64,000 nucleotides of DNA from Clostridium scatologenes (GCF_000968375.1 NZ_CP009933.1:4092001-4156000), one strand, 5' to 3'. Shown: positions 25,736 to 35,048, counted from the stretch's first letter. Notes: generated by a model from the sequence alone, not told the origin. Numbers and translations: made by a program.

Positions 25736-25877
25736 TTTCTATAAAAAGGTTTCTGACAAATGTACTATTTACTACTTTTCAATTTTTTCTATTTTTAAGT
25801 TTAATCCTTGGAATTATTTATTATAATCTTTATTAATCGCAGCAATAACTTCACCTATATGAGTAGTTTCATCAAGG

Positions 25878-26564
25878 CTAAACAATTCCCCCATCCTTAA
25901 TGTTCACTACTCTGCTACCATACTCAGCCGTTTCCATTGAGTGAGTAACCATTATAATCGTTTTTTTATTCTCCCTATTAATCTTTCTAAGTAGTTCCAT
26001 AATCTCAGTTCCAGTCTTGCTATCAAGATTTCCTGTTGGCTCATCTGCAAAGATTATTTCTGGATTATTAATTAACGCCCTAGCTATTGCCACCCTTTGC
26101 TGTTGCCCTCCTGATAATTCCTTTGGAGTATGTTTTCTTCTTTCAGCAAGTCCTACAATCTCTAATATATTATCTAATTCCTTTTTATAATCCTTTGTTT
26201 TATTACCATCTAATAGCACAGGCAATAAGATATTTTCCTCTACATTCAAGTTAGGTATTAAATTATAAAATTGAAATACAAACCCAATATTTCTTCTCCT
26301 CATAACACTTTTTTTGTCATCATTAAACTTTGATATGTCCTCCCCATTCATAAGTACCTTACCAGTTGAAGGCTTGTCTAGTCCTCCCAATATATACATA
26401 AGTGTACTTTTTCCAGACCCTGATGGCCCCATAATTGATACAAAATCTCCCACATTAATCTTAATAGAAATGTCTTTTAATATCATTAATGACTCTTTGC
26501 CCATTTTAAATTCCTTAGTTATGTCTTTTCCTTCTAAAGCAATTTTTCCACTTATACTATTCAT
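25878..26564 (-). CDS. ABC transporter ATPase (MacB/LolD type), frameshifted C-terminus
   Basis: A 228-residue ATPase with Walker A GPSGSGKST, Q-loop FQFYNLIP, signature LSGGQQQR, Walker B IIFADEP and switch His in MVTHSM. It partners the FtsX-type permease 21 bases upstream. The frame stops abruptly after VVNIKDGGIV. Removing one G from the G5 run (C5 at 25888-25892 on the plus strand) continues it as GELFSLDETTHIGEVIAAIN... to a stop at 25814-25816. So the last 24 or so residues are lost by a +1 shift or a G-run miscount. All catalytic motifs remain. Confidence 0.88.
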   Translation of the reverse strand: MNSISGKIALEGKDITKEFKMGKESLMILKDISIKINVGDFVSIMGPSGSGKSTLMYILGGLDKPSTGKVLMNGEDISKFNDDKKSVMRRRNIGFVFQFYNLIPNLNVEENILLPVLLDGNKTKDYKKELDNILEIVGLAERRKHTPKELSGGQQQRVAIARALINNPEIIFADEPTGNLDSKTGTEIMELLRKINRENKKTIIMVTHSMETAEYGSRVVNIKDGGIV

Positions 26565-26585
26565 AATTAACTCCTCCCTAAAAAA

Positions 26586-29081
26586 CTACTCTGCCTTTAT
26601 CTTTTCAACTATTTGCATCTTAGTGTTCTTTATTATCGGAACAATTGAACCTAATAATGTTATGACTATTCCTATGAATCCTGCTATTAAAAATGTAGAT
26701 AATTGAAAGTCTGGACTCATTGATATTCTAGGTCCTGCTACGATAAATATTGTTCTTACTTCTAAATAAGAAATTATCATACCAGCTCCAGCACCTATTA
26801 TACCTGAAGTAAAACCTTCTATTAAGGTCATCTTTACACTCTGCTTTATACTAAGCCCCACAGCCCTATACATAGCTATTTCTCTTTGTTTTTGTATATA
26901 ATTTATCAATAGATTGTTTATAATACCTATAGTGCTTAGTAATAAAATACAATAAGTAAGACTATTTAATGGCTTTAAAAAGGCTGTTACCACTTCCAAG
27001 CTATCCTTAGTAAACTCCTTCACTGTTCTGCTGTAATTCTCCTTATCTCCATGCATACTTCTTATTTCTGCCATTGTCCCCTCTGGATCTTTTGAAGTGT
27101 AAACTACCAAGCCATAGGCATTTTGTCCAAAGTCACTTTCTAAATATTTAGATGGAAGTACTGCTTGTGAGTTATTAGCTCTAGATCTGTAGATTCCAAT
27201 TACTTTATATTTATATTTACTATTCCCCATAGCTACTTGAATTTTATCTCCAACTTCAACTTTAAGCGTTTTTATAAAGTCATAATTTAATAATATATTC
27301 CTATCCTCATTGAATTTCTTAATTGCATTATTCTTCTTTTCACTATCCTCATATTTTAATGCAAACATATCATTGTACTCCTCTAAGCTATGGACTCCTT
27401 CAACTCTATTTGTACCAAACCTATCCAAAGTCATTGTTCCATTAATAACATAGAGTGGTAATACTGATTTCACATTGTCACTCTCTTTTAATCTATCTAC
27501 AAAGGCCTTATCAATATTTTTAGCTTCTGTAAAGCCATCTAGTTTAGCTCCTTTAAATACATCTCCAATATAAGTACTTACAAAACTTCCTACTACAGTA
27601 ATCACAATAACAGCTGATATACTTATAAAAAGAAGAGTAATGCTTTGAGTAACATTCTTATTACCTCGCATATTTCTTGCAGAAAGCTTTCCCTCATTAC
27701 CTAAAATCACAGCATATACTTTTTCTAAAACTAAAGAAATAGCATCTGTAATTATAGGTATTAGGATAAGAGCAGCAACTATTAACGTTATTAAAGATAT
27801 TCCTCCTCCAATTAATAGCATATTCCCTTTTAATATATTAGGCAGCAAAATTGATATAATAAATAAACCTACTGCAACTTTTATCTTAAATTTATTAGTC
27901 ACACACTTTTCCTCTACTGTTCCTAATACAATATCCTTTATTGGAATTTCACTAGATCTTTTCACTGGAATATAAGCACTTAAAATTGACATAATAATCG
28001 CTACAAAGAATGTTATTATAACATTTAGAGTGGTAATAACCATAGGAATCTCTACTCCTTGTGTAAGATTTTCTGTCATTCCTCCCAGCATAAACTTTAA
28101 TACAATTATCCCTAAAGGTATTCCTATTCCACCCCCTAATATTCCATAAACTAAGCTTTCTAATATAAGTATCTTTGTAACTTTCTTCTTAGTTGCTCCA
28201 ATACTACGGAATGTTCCTATTACAGGTAATCTTTCAATTGTAATAACTTTATAGCTACTATATATAATAAAAACACTCATTGTTAACGAAAAAAAACTTA
28301 TTAAGAGAAAAGGCATAGTTTTTTGTTTTGCATCCTGTTCTATTTGTTTTTCATCTACAACAGCAGTAACTTTATATTTATTTTGAGGTACATTTTTTGA
28401 TACTTCTGTTATTAGGGTATTAGTATCAATATTTTCTTTAGGCTCTAAAAGAATTTCAGTATATTCATCCTTTATGTTCAAAATATCTCTTAAGGTTTCC
28501 TTTGGAATTAATGCATTAAATCCTCTAGTGCTTCTTAAAAATACTGTATCATAGGCTGCAATTCCATAGACTTGAAAGTTGATAGTTTTTTGATTAATTG
28601 TTATATTTATGTTGTCTCCCTTTTTTATCTTATATTTAGTTGTAAGTTTCTCTGGGAGAATTATTTTATACCCACTAAAGTTACTTAAATCATTATTATC
28701 CATAAGCCTTGGTTTATTAATAGTATTAAGTCCATCTAAATCTGCTGCCAATATATCAAAGTTTTCAAAATATCCATTTTCACAATATAATCCTGTACTT
28801 TTTATTATTCCTACCTTACTTTTAATTTTGTCTAGATTTTTTACTACATCTTCTTTAATAAATTTAAATTGTTCATTTTCATTCTTCTTTGCTTTTACAC
28901 TTACTGTGGCAGTCCCTGAATATCCTCTTTCCATCTTTCTTTGAGCTGCTTTATAAGAATCTCCTATAGTAAGGGAAACAAATAATAAAGTAGTAGAAAA
29001 TACTACAGATAGCAGCATAACAGCTGTCCTAGTCTTTCTTTCCTTAATGTTATTTAAAATATACTTAAATATAATTTTCAT
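26586..29081 (-). CDS. FtsX-family ABC transporter permease
   Basis: An 831-residue membrane protein. It starts with a membrane segment (about 18-38) and a large extracytoplasmic MacB-like domain (about 40-250), then an FtsX core with three spans (about 255-385), further spans, a second extracytoplasmic domain (about 510-690) and a final FtsX core (about 700-825). Such duplicated permeases export lipoproteins, peptides or lipids, or confer peptide resistance. It and the ATPase form one unit, downstream of a kinase-regulator pair but separated from it by a terminator. Confidence 0.88.
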   Translation of the reverse strand: MKIIFKYILNNIKERKTRTAVMLLSVVFSTTLLFVSLTIGDSYKAAQRKMERGYSGTATVSVKAKKNENEQFKFIKEDVVKNLDKIKSKVGIIKSTGLYCENGYFENFDILAADLDGLNTINKPRLMDNNDLSNFSGYKIILPEKLTTKYKIKKGDNINITINQKTINFQVYGIAAYDTVFLRSTRGFNALIPKETLRDILNIKDEYTEILLEPKENIDTNTLITEVSKNVPQNKYKVTAVVDEKQIEQDAKQKTMPFLLISFFSLTMSVFIIYSSYKVITIERLPVIGTFRSIGATKKKVTKILILESLVYGILGGGIGIPLGIIVLKFMLGGMTENLTQGVEIPMVITTLNVIITFFVAIIMSILSAYIPVKRSSEIPIKDIVLGTVEEKCVTNKFKIKVAVGLFIISILLPNILKGNMLLIGGGISLITLIVAALILIPIITDAISLVLEKVYAVILGNEGKLSARNMRGNKNVTQSITLLFISISAVIVITVVGSFVSTYIGDVFKGAKLDGFTEAKNIDKAFVDRLKESDNVKSVLPLYVINGTMTLDRFGTNRVEGVHSLEEYNDMFALKYEDSEKKNNAIKKFNEDRNILLNYDFIKTLKVEVGDKIQVAMGNSKYKYKVIGIYRSRANNSQAVLPSKYLESDFGQNAYGLVVYTSKDPEGTMAEIRSMHGDKENYSRTVKEFTKDSLEVVTAFLKPLNSLTYCILLLSTIGIINNLLINYIQKQREIAMYRAVGLSIKQSVKMTLIEGFTSGIIGAGAGMIISYLEVRTIFIVAGPRISMSPDFQLSTFLIAGFIGIVITLLGSIVPIIKNTKMQIVEKIKAE

Positions 29082-29111
29082 TTATTCACCCACTTTTTTA
29101 TTTTCATTTTT

Positions 29112-29152
29112 AATAAAATAGGAGCAGCTGCGCCCACTAACTCCGTTTTATT
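29112..29152 (-). repeat. Inverted repeat in the ABC exporter leader
   Basis: AATAAAA/TTTTATT and GGAG/CTCC arms surround a locally GC-rich loop (AGCTGCGCCC). It lies between the kinase terminator and the permease start. It could be an operator for the linked response regulator or a leader hairpin. There is no direct evidence for either. Confidence 0.35.
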
Positions 29153-29184
29153 TTTTGTTTAACCATATTTTCTGTACAAAAAAA

Positions 29185-29216
29185 TTGTTAGCTTATTAAA
29201 AATAATAAACTAACAA
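29185..29216 (-). terminator. Terminator after the ABC-linked sensor kinase
   Basis: A 14-bp stem with one mismatch (TTGTTAGCTTATTA type, 4-nt loop) is followed on the minus strand by seven T. It begins about 40 bases past the kinase stop, so the ABC genes downstream have their own promoter. Confidence 0.8.
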
Positions 29217-29257
29217 CCTTAATATCCATTTCATTTAACCTTAAGACTGCCTTAATG

Positions 29258-30637
29258 TTAAAACTCAATTGTAAATTTTGTCCCTTTTCCTAATTCACTT
29301 TCCACATAAATATTCCAATTATGTCCTTGAATTATTTCATTGGCTATAGCCATCCCAAGACCTGTTCCTTCTGTCTTCTTATCCGTGTTTGCTCCTCTAT
29401 AATATCTTACAAAGAGATTCTCTACTTCATCTTCACTCATGCCTCTTCCATTATCACAAATACATATCCTTGCGTTTCCACATTTCTCTATAAGTATTTT
29501 GATCTCTGTGTCATCATCATTATGAATAATTGAGTTATATATTAGATTCATTAAAGCCCTTTTTAAAAGAAGACAATCATAGTCTGTATTAATAACTTCC
29601 TCATCACTATGAAAATTAATGTTTTTATGCTGAAATTCAGGATTATTTAATATATCAATTACAATTTCTTTGACAAACCTCACTATATTCCCGTTCTTTT
29701 TGTTTAAAGGCAGCATACCATTTTCAAGCTGATAGGTTAATTTCAAATCATCAATAAGCTTTTCTGCATAGAGAATATTCTTTAATATAGTTTCTCCATA
29801 AACTTGAGTTCTTTCCAAATTATTATTCCCAATTGGATTTGCTATTAACTCTGCATAGCCTTTAATAGGTGATAAAGGTGTTTTTAAATCATGAGTTATA
29901 TTGGAAATCCACTCTTTTCTTAACTTGTCATCCATATATCTCTTTTTCTCTCTTAATTTAAGCTCATTGTCTAGCCTATTTAGATTCTCATAAATGACTC
30001 CAAATTCCCCTTTACTTTCTTTAGCCTCATAGTTTCTTAAGGATATTTTTTCTAAGCTCCTAATTATTTTAGACATTTCCCTGGTTAATCTAATGCCATA
30101 AACTCCACCCAAAACAATAACTATAAAAATAATAACTCCAAGTATAGGGAGAATGATTGATTTACCGCTTATAAATTCATTATTGTCTAAATACATAGTT
30201 ACCTTAGATATTTTATTATAAAAGCCTATTAGATAAATAAAGTCCTTTCCATTAAGGGTAACAGTACTAATAAAGACCTCATTACTTTCTTGTTGCTTTA
30301 ATAAATCAACTTGAGAATATCGCTGCTTTACATTTTTAGGTTTATTATAGCTTTCAATTTCATTGCCATCCTTATCAATTATCTGAATCCACAATTTATT
30401 TTCCTTAAGCTTTTCTCTTCCCTCTTCCGTAATAAAATGCTTGTCTTTATTAACTGTAATTTCCTGTGAAAATTCCTGAGTGAAAATTCTTGGCCAATTA
30501 CTCAATGCCATATCCCCATTAGGCTTCTTTATAGTAATAACTTTAAAAGTAACAACTGTTATAATGACTAAAATAAGTATCAATCCAATAAATAAAGTAA
30601 CGTAGGTATGTAATAAACGTTTATAATCTACTTTCAT
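29258..30637 (-). CDS. Membrane sensor histidine kinase linked to the ABC exporter
   Basis: A 459-residue kinase with two membrane segments (about 12-32 and 160-182) flanking an extracytoplasmic sensor of about 125 residues. The phosphoacceptor is His in SNITHDLKTPLSPIKGYAELI; N-box RALMNLIYNSIIHN, G1 DNGRGMS and G2 GTGLGMAIANEI are intact. It lies 9 bases after the response-regulator gene. Kinases of this arrangement usually sense peptides or envelope damage and induce the neighbouring FtsX-type exporter. Confidence 0.87.
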   Translation of the reverse strand: MKVDYKRLLHTYVTLFIGLILILVIITVVTFKVITIKKPNGDMALSNWPRIFTQEFSQEITVNKDKHFITEEGREKLKENKLWIQIIDKDGNEIESYNKPKNVKQRYSQVDLLKQQESNEVFISTVTLNGKDFIYLIGFYNKISKVTMYLDNNEFISGKSIILPILGVIIFIVIVLGGVYGIRLTREMSKIIRSLEKISLRNYEAKESKGEFGVIYENLNRLDNELKLREKKRYMDDKLRKEWISNITHDLKTPLSPIKGYAELIANPIGNNNLERTQVYGETILKNILYAEKLIDDLKLTYQLENGMLPLNKKNGNIVRFVKEIVIDILNNPEFQHKNINFHSDEEVINTDYDCLLLKRALMNLIYNSIIHNDDDTEIKILIEKCGNARICICDNGRGMSEDEVENLFVRYYRGANTDKKTEGTGLGMAIANEIIQGHNWNIYVESELGKGTKFTIEF

Positions 30638-30646
30638 GAATTACCC

Positions 30647-31369
30647 CTATTCCTTTACTAGCTTATAACCTAAGCCCTTTACTGTTAGTAAAAGTTCAGG
30701 CATTGAAGGATTTATTTCAATCTTTTCTCTTAGGTGCCTTATATGAACCATAATAGTGTTATCACAGCCTACTGCATATTCTCCACATATTTGTTCATAT
30801 AGTCTCTCTTTACTTATTATTTTGTTTGGATTTTGAGCTAAATAGGATAATATTTTAAATTCTGTACCTGTTAATTCTATTTTCTTTTCTTCCTTAAGAA
30901 TTCTTCCCCCATCTATATCAATGGATAAGTTGCCTATATTAACTATTTCATTGGTATTTTCTACGGATTTATTATAATGTTGTCTGCGAATTTGAGCTTT
31001 TATGCGAAAGGATATTTCTCTTGGACTAAATGGTTTTGTGATATAATCATCCCCTCCACTACTAAGACCTAGTATCTTATCTATCTCATCGTCTTTTGAT
31101 GATAGGAAAAGTATTGGAGAATAAGAGAATTCTCTTATTTTTTTACAGACCTCTATACCATCTATATCTTGAAGCATTATATCTAGTACAATAATGTGTG
31201 GTGAATATTTTTTTGCTAGATTTATGCCTTCTATGCCTGAGTGAGCTTTTTTTATTTCTTTAAAACCATCGCTTTTTAGCACTTCTTCTATAAGATCAGT
31301 TATGTCTAATTCATCATCAATAAGCAAAATTCTAGAGTTAGTAAAGTTCAGTTCGTTATGCATTACCAT
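30647..31369 (-). CDS. OmpR-family response regulator linked to the ABC exporter
   Basis: A 240-residue response regulator: receiver with acidic LLIDDELD, phosphoacceptor Asp in IIVLDIMLQDIDG and Lys in DDYITKPFSP, then a winged-helix DNA-binding domain ending LLTVKGLGYKL. Ribosome site AAGGAGGATTAA precedes ATG 31369. It is co-transcribed with the kinase and probably controls the ABC genes at 25878-29081. Confidence 0.88.
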   Translation of the reverse strand: MVMHNELNFTNSRILLIDDELDITDLIEEVLKSDGFKEIKKAHSGIEGINLAKKYSPHIIVLDIMLQDIDGIEVCKKIREFSYSPILFLSSKDDEIDKILGLSSGGDDYITKPFSPREISFRIKAQIRRQHYNKSVENTNEIVNIGNLSIDIDGGRILKEEKKIELTGTEFKILSYLAQNPNKIISKERLYEQICGEYAVGCDNTIMVHIRHLREKIEINPSMPELLLTVKGLGYKLVKE

Positions 31370-31681
31370 TTAATCCTCCTTAATATGCAATAATAAAAAA
31401 TGTTACTCTAACCAAATGAACATTCCCTTTATATTACTATTATATCTAATATAGTAATTCTATTAACCATACTTTGCAATTAACTTTTTAATAGTATTTC
31501 AGTTTTTCGGAAATTATGTATCCTAAAACTCTGTTGTGAATATCCCAATTCCGTTTCTTAATTATCAACTTTAAATCTTATGAAATTAGTTGCTATATTC
31601 TAAACTGCTATCTCTATAACATTTTTCTAATACCAAGTATTTGCATAAACACCACTTATTATTTTCTATTAAAATATAAAA

Positions 31682-31751
31682 AACCCACAACATTTCTGTC
31701 GTGGGTTTCATGGTGGAGGCGAAGCACGGTAAGTGAAATCCACTAATTCTA
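31682..31751. repeat. ssrA 3'-end copy with terminator (att-like), middle
   Basis: Plus-strand CGTGGGTTTCATGGTGGAGG (31700-31719) nearly equals the junction at the true ssrA 3' end (CGTGGGTTTCAATGGTGGAG). The identity therefore includes DNA outside the gene. Next to it is a terminator-like hairpin (31682-31707) followed on the minus strand by TTTTTTATATTTTA, as after ssrA. Upstream on the minus strand lies AGTGGATTTCAC, shared with the outer copy. This fits an attR left by an element that integrated at ssrA. Confidence 0.6.
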
Positions 31752-31806
31752 TTTATTAAATAGCTCTTCTTCACCTGCACTCTTTAATCCTTCTAAATAC
31801 AACTTT

Positions 31807-32265
31807 TTAGATATTATATAGCCTTCCTGTATTAGAATATCCAAATACTTTTTCACCTCTGAAATCAGCCCTAATTTTTTTTGCTGTGAGCAATATTCCA
31901 ATTAATCCAATTGACTTTAATAGCATAGTTTCAAAAAAATTTCTCGCTGGTCTGTCATCAATAATAACACGATTTATCTTTAGCTCCTTTGCCGCTATCA
32001 TTACTTCTAACTCACCTTTATGAAGCCTACCATACATTTGCTCTACAAATTCAGTATTTTTGACTTTATACAATTTTATATTGTCATTTTTTAAAGCTTC
32101 TTTAAGCTCATTTTCACCATAGTTTTTATATTTATCATTACCTACTATTTCATTATAAACTTCCTTTGGTATGAATACTTCATCAAATATTTCCCACAAC
32201 AATTCTAGCTTACTAATAATACTTAATCCTATTATTGGACTTGCATTGCAAACTGCTTTAGCCAT
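31807..32265 (-). CDS. PIN-domain (DUF3368) toxin-like nuclease
   Basis: A 152-residue protein. Start VCNASPIIGLSIISKLELL is the PIN/DUF3368 N-terminus with its conserved Asn/Asp-type metal position. A middle acidic residue (KGELEVMIAAKEL) and a late Asp pair (VIIDDRPARNF) complete a plausible PIN metal site. These proteins are toxins of the UPF0175-DUF3368 type II pairs and cleave RNA. It overlaps the upstream antitoxin gene by 8 bases, the usual coupling. Confidence 0.85.
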   Translation of the reverse strand: MAKAVCNASPIIGLSIISKLELLWEIFDEVFIPKEVYNEIVGNDKYKNYGENELKEALKNDNIKLYKVKNTEFVEQMYGRLHKGELEVMIAAKELKINRVIIDDRPARNFFETMLLKSIGLIGILLTAKKIRADFRGEKVFGYSNTGRLYNI

Positions 32266-32566
32266 TCTTTTCTTCTCCTAATTCTCTAAGCAAATCTTTC
32301 ACTGCAATATCATCTTGAACAACGTCTTCTTCTGAATATTCTCCCCAAGGGATTTTCTTTATTTTTAATGTATATATAAAATCATTTAAAGATAACTCTG
32401 CAATTTCTGCTGCTCTAGCAAGAGAGACCGTTTTCGCTACAAATAAGCTAATAGCTATGGATATTCTTACATTATCATTTACACTGTTTCCATGTGCCAA
32501 ATCATCAAGCAATGGTACTAAGTCAGAAGATATATGAACATCTATATTAGATTCTCTTGAAGCCAT
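32258..32566 (-). CDS. UPF0175-family antitoxin
   Basis: A 102-residue protein. It has the UPF0175 helix-turn-helix-like segment (ISIAISLFVAKTVSLARAAE, then IAELSLNDFIYTLK) and an acidic tail ending LLRELGEEKNG, expected to wrap the PIN toxin. Ribosome site GGAGGG is in place. It is the first gene of the toxin-antitoxin pair and probably autoregulates through an upstream operator. Confidence 0.85.
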   Translation of the reverse strand: MASRESNIDVHISSDLVPLLDDLAHGNSVNDNVRISIAISLFVAKTVSLARAAEIAELSLNDFIYTLKIKKIPWGEYSEEDVVQDDIAVKDLLRELGEEKNG

Positions 32567-32680
32567 ATATTTCCCTCCATTAACTAATTTTTAATATAAC
32601 TGATTATATATTAATTATACTTTATTATATCCATAATAGTAACTTTATTAATAATTTTTTTTACATTTAAAATATAAATA

Positions 32681-32700
32681 CGTTAAACACACCTTTAACG
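32681..32700. promoter_or_regulatory. Candidate antitoxin operator palindrome
   Basis: CGTTAAACACACCTTTAACG is an inverted repeat with 7-base arms about 115 bases upstream of the antitoxin start. Type II antitoxins often bind such sites. Weak evidence. Confidence 0.35.
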
Positions 32701-32759
32701 AAGTTAATTTTTAATTTCTTAATTTGCTTTATAAATAAAAGCTCATGTTAAATCTAACT

Positions 32760-33044
32760 TTAACATGAACTTTCGTAATTTATAATCATAAAATTATAGG
32801 CTGAATAACTATTGTATTTATAATGAACTATGTCGCTTCCTATTTCCTCTATTAAACTTTTCTGTGTCATACTCTTACGTGAGCACTTTGCTTCAATTAT
32901 TGACGAAAGATTTTCAATTAGAATGTCATATCTTATTGTTGAAAACCCCGTATCATTTGATACTTCTAATCTTGCTTCCGGGAAAATTGGTTTTATTAGT
33001 GAATATAATATTCTCTGAACATCATATTCATTTACTTTCGCTGC
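32760..33044 (-). pseudogene. Truncated PD-(D/E)XK nuclease-like relic
   Basis: An open frame of 94 codons with no start codon reads NEYDVQRILYSLIKPIFPEA, then STIRYDILIENLSSIIEAKC and SLIEEIGSDIVHYK. The Asp (RYD) and Glu-x-Lys (EAK) spacing is that of a PD-(D/E)XK core, and the NEYDVQ-IL-SL opening resembles nuclease domains in mobile or defence proteins. The N-terminal part is missing and a stop lies immediately upstream in frame. It is a fragment, not a functional gene. A 9-bp hairpin (32744-32767) overlaps its end. Confidence 0.6.
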
Positions 33045-33051
33045 TTATACC

Positions 33052-33141
33052 CTAAATCAAAATCTCTTCAATCCTTGAAGGCATTATATTTTCTTGTTTA
33101 CTCTTAGCATAAATAGTTAGAAGTACTATTTCTTCAGCCAT
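33052..33141 (-). pseudogene. RelE/HigB-like toxin C-terminal relic
   Basis: A 29-codon frame beginning at the TAATG overlap with the cyclase stop reads EEIVLLTIYAKSKQENI... This matches the final strand and tail of RelE/HigB-type toxins (typically VWLLTIYAKSEQENI). The body of the gene is absent: upstream DNA belongs to the cyclase. It suggests that the cyclase segment was inserted into, or replaced, a toxin gene. Confidence 0.5.
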
Positions 33142-35048
33142 TAAATCTCTAAACAATTACGCCCTTTCCCTTTAGCCATATAAAGCTTTTTATCCACAAC
33201 TTTTATTATTTCTTCTGGACTATTAAAGGTGTTTTTATACTCTGCAATTCCTGCACTAACTGTTATAACTTCATAAGGACTTTCTTCATGAGGCACATTG
33301 AGATTTTGTATAGCTTTTATAATTTCTTCTCCGACTTTTTTTGCCATATTAATCTCTAAATTATAAAAAATTGCTATAAACTCTTCTCCTCCATATCTAA
33401 AAACACGACCCTCTTTTCTTACATTATCCTTGAAAGTATTGGCAACCATTTTAATAATCTCATCGCCACTAGTATGTCCATATCTATCATTGTAACTTTT
33501 AAAGAAATCAATATCTATCATCATAATAGAAAACGTTCCTAATTTCATTTTAGACTCTAAAAAAACATCATTAATACTTTTATCAAAGGCTCTTCTATTA
33601 TAAATACCTGTAAGACCATCTAGCAAACTTAACTTCATTAGCTCATTATTTGCCTTCTCTAGTGCTTTTGTTCGTTCTTCCACAATGCCTTCAAGATTTT
33701 CTTTAAAATTCTTTATATTTATGGACATATCATAAAAGCTCCTAGATAGTAACCCAATTTCGTTTTTTAGTTCCATAGGAAGCTCAATTTTCCCTTCAGC
33801 CACCTTATCATATTCTCCTCTGCCAACGGCTTCAGCAGCCTGTCGCAACTTCATTAAATGTCTTTCAGCTTGGTATTTTATAACATAATAAACTATAAAA
33901 AGAATGGTAAAAAGAATAGCCATACCCTCAATAAAAACTTTCATAGCAGCTAAATGAGCAACATTTCTAATATTTTTCATAGGCAAAACTCTTATTAAAT
34001 ACCAACTTGTCTCTTTAAAATCACCTACTGCAAAATAACTGTCATAAGCTTTGCTTTCAATAATTTTTACTTTATTATAATCTTGTCCTACATTTTTCTG
34101 AATCAATCCATAGGCTTCTTTTACTAAAGGAATACTTATTTTGTCCATGGATAGTTCCCCTATCAATTTTTTACCATCATCGGGATTATTCGGATGGGCT
34201 ATCAAATATCCATCTTTTCTTATAATAAAATTATAGGTACCGTCAGCGCTCTTCTCGATTAAACGTTCTACTAAGTCAGATAAATATACATCATTTCCTG
34301 GAGTTATAAGATGCCTGCCTTCAAAATCTACAGGATGCATATAGCTTATTGTCCACTTTTGTGCTGTTTCATCATAATAAAGCCCAGACCAAATGGATTT
34401 TCTCTCTGGATTATCTTTTTTATTTACAGACTTTATAACCCCAAGTTCATTCATGCGAAGATCTGCTTTTGCATTTAGGCCCCAGAGTTCTTCAGGATAG
34501 AAAAGAACACCTGCATTTTCTGGAAAGGCAACACTTACATTAGGGAACCGATTAGTCCATGCGGGACCTAACTTAGATAGTACTTTAATAGACAGTACAA
34601 GTCTTCTTTGAAAATCAGCATCATCTACCTTTTGATTATTACCTATAAAACTAGACATTCCATAAATATAGTTGCTATCTTTAGTATAAATGCCATCAAA
34701 ATATTCCTTCTTCATCCTTGTAGCACCTTGGCTGTCAACAAAATAATAGGACCAAAATTCATCTTTTGTCACTTTTATATCAGAATTATAAAGCTTCATA
34801 AATTCCTTTTGAAAAACCTTTGAATTGTCTTCAGCTAGCTTAAAAATCTCACTATCAACTCTAACTCTTTCTGAAACATAATAGCTTAGTTCGTCTAATT
34901 TTTTATTCTTCTCAATTTTATAGGCATTTATATAAGAAATAAAAGCTATAATTGAAACAATGCCTATAGAGATATAAAAAATTTTAAAAAGTATTTCATT
35001 TATTAAAGAAAAGTTATTATTTTTAAAATTTAACTTCATTAATTTCAC
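33141..35048 (-). CDS. dCache-HAMP-GGDEF diguanylate cyclase
   Basis: A 635-residue membrane protein. A first membrane segment (about 20-42) precedes a large extracytoplasmic dCache sensor (about 45-370), a second membrane segment (about 375-397), a HAMP-like linker and coiled coil, and a GGDEF domain (about 470-632) with active loop RYGGEEFIAIF. An RxxD I-site is not evident before it (the segment reads NVRKEGRVFRYGGEE), so feedback inhibition may be absent. The start is GTG 35048 behind GAGG. It lies inside the ssrA-adjacent island. Confidence 0.88.
   Translation of the reverse strand: MKLMKLNFKNNNFSLINEILFKIFYISIGIVSIIAFISYINAYKIEKNKKLDELSYYVSERVRVDSEIFKLAEDNSKVFQKEFMKLYNSDIKVTKDEFWSYYFVDSQGATRMKKEYFDGIYTKDSNYIYGMSSFIGNNQKVDDADFQRRLVLSIKVLSKLGPAWTNRFPNVSVAFPENAGVLFYPEELWGLNAKADLRMNELGVIKSVNKKDNPERKSIWSGLYYDETAQKWTISYMHPVDFEGRHLITPGNDVYLSDLVERLIEKSADGTYNFIIRKDGYLIAHPNNPDDGKKLIGELSMDKISIPLVKEAYGLIQKNVGQDYNKVKIIESKAYDSYFAVGDFKETSWYLIRVLPMKNIRNVAHLAAMKVFIEGMAILFTILFIVYYVIKYQAERHLMKLRQAAEAVGRGEYDKVAEGKIELPMELKNEIGLLSRSFYDMSINIKNFKENLEGIVEERTKALEKANNELMKLSLLDGLTGIYNRRAFDKSINDVFLESKMKLGTFSIMMIDIDFFKSYNDRYGHTSGDEIIKMVANTFKDNVRKEGRVFRYGGEEFIAIFYNLEINMAKKVGEEIIKAIQNLNVPHEESPYEVITVSAGIAEYKNTFNSPEEIIKVVDKKLYMAKGKGRNCLEI

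Noticed and set aside
28609..28944. Plus-strand frame of 111 codons inside the FtsX permease gene
   Set aside because: Shadow of the permease on the opposite strand.
31586..31780. Minus-strand frame of 64 codons
   Set aside because: It runs across the att-like repeat and hairpin; no ribosome site or protein signature.
32830..33055. Two overlapping plus-strand frames
   Set aside because: They are the antisense of the PD-(D/E)XK-like relic on the minus strand, which has the protein-like composition.
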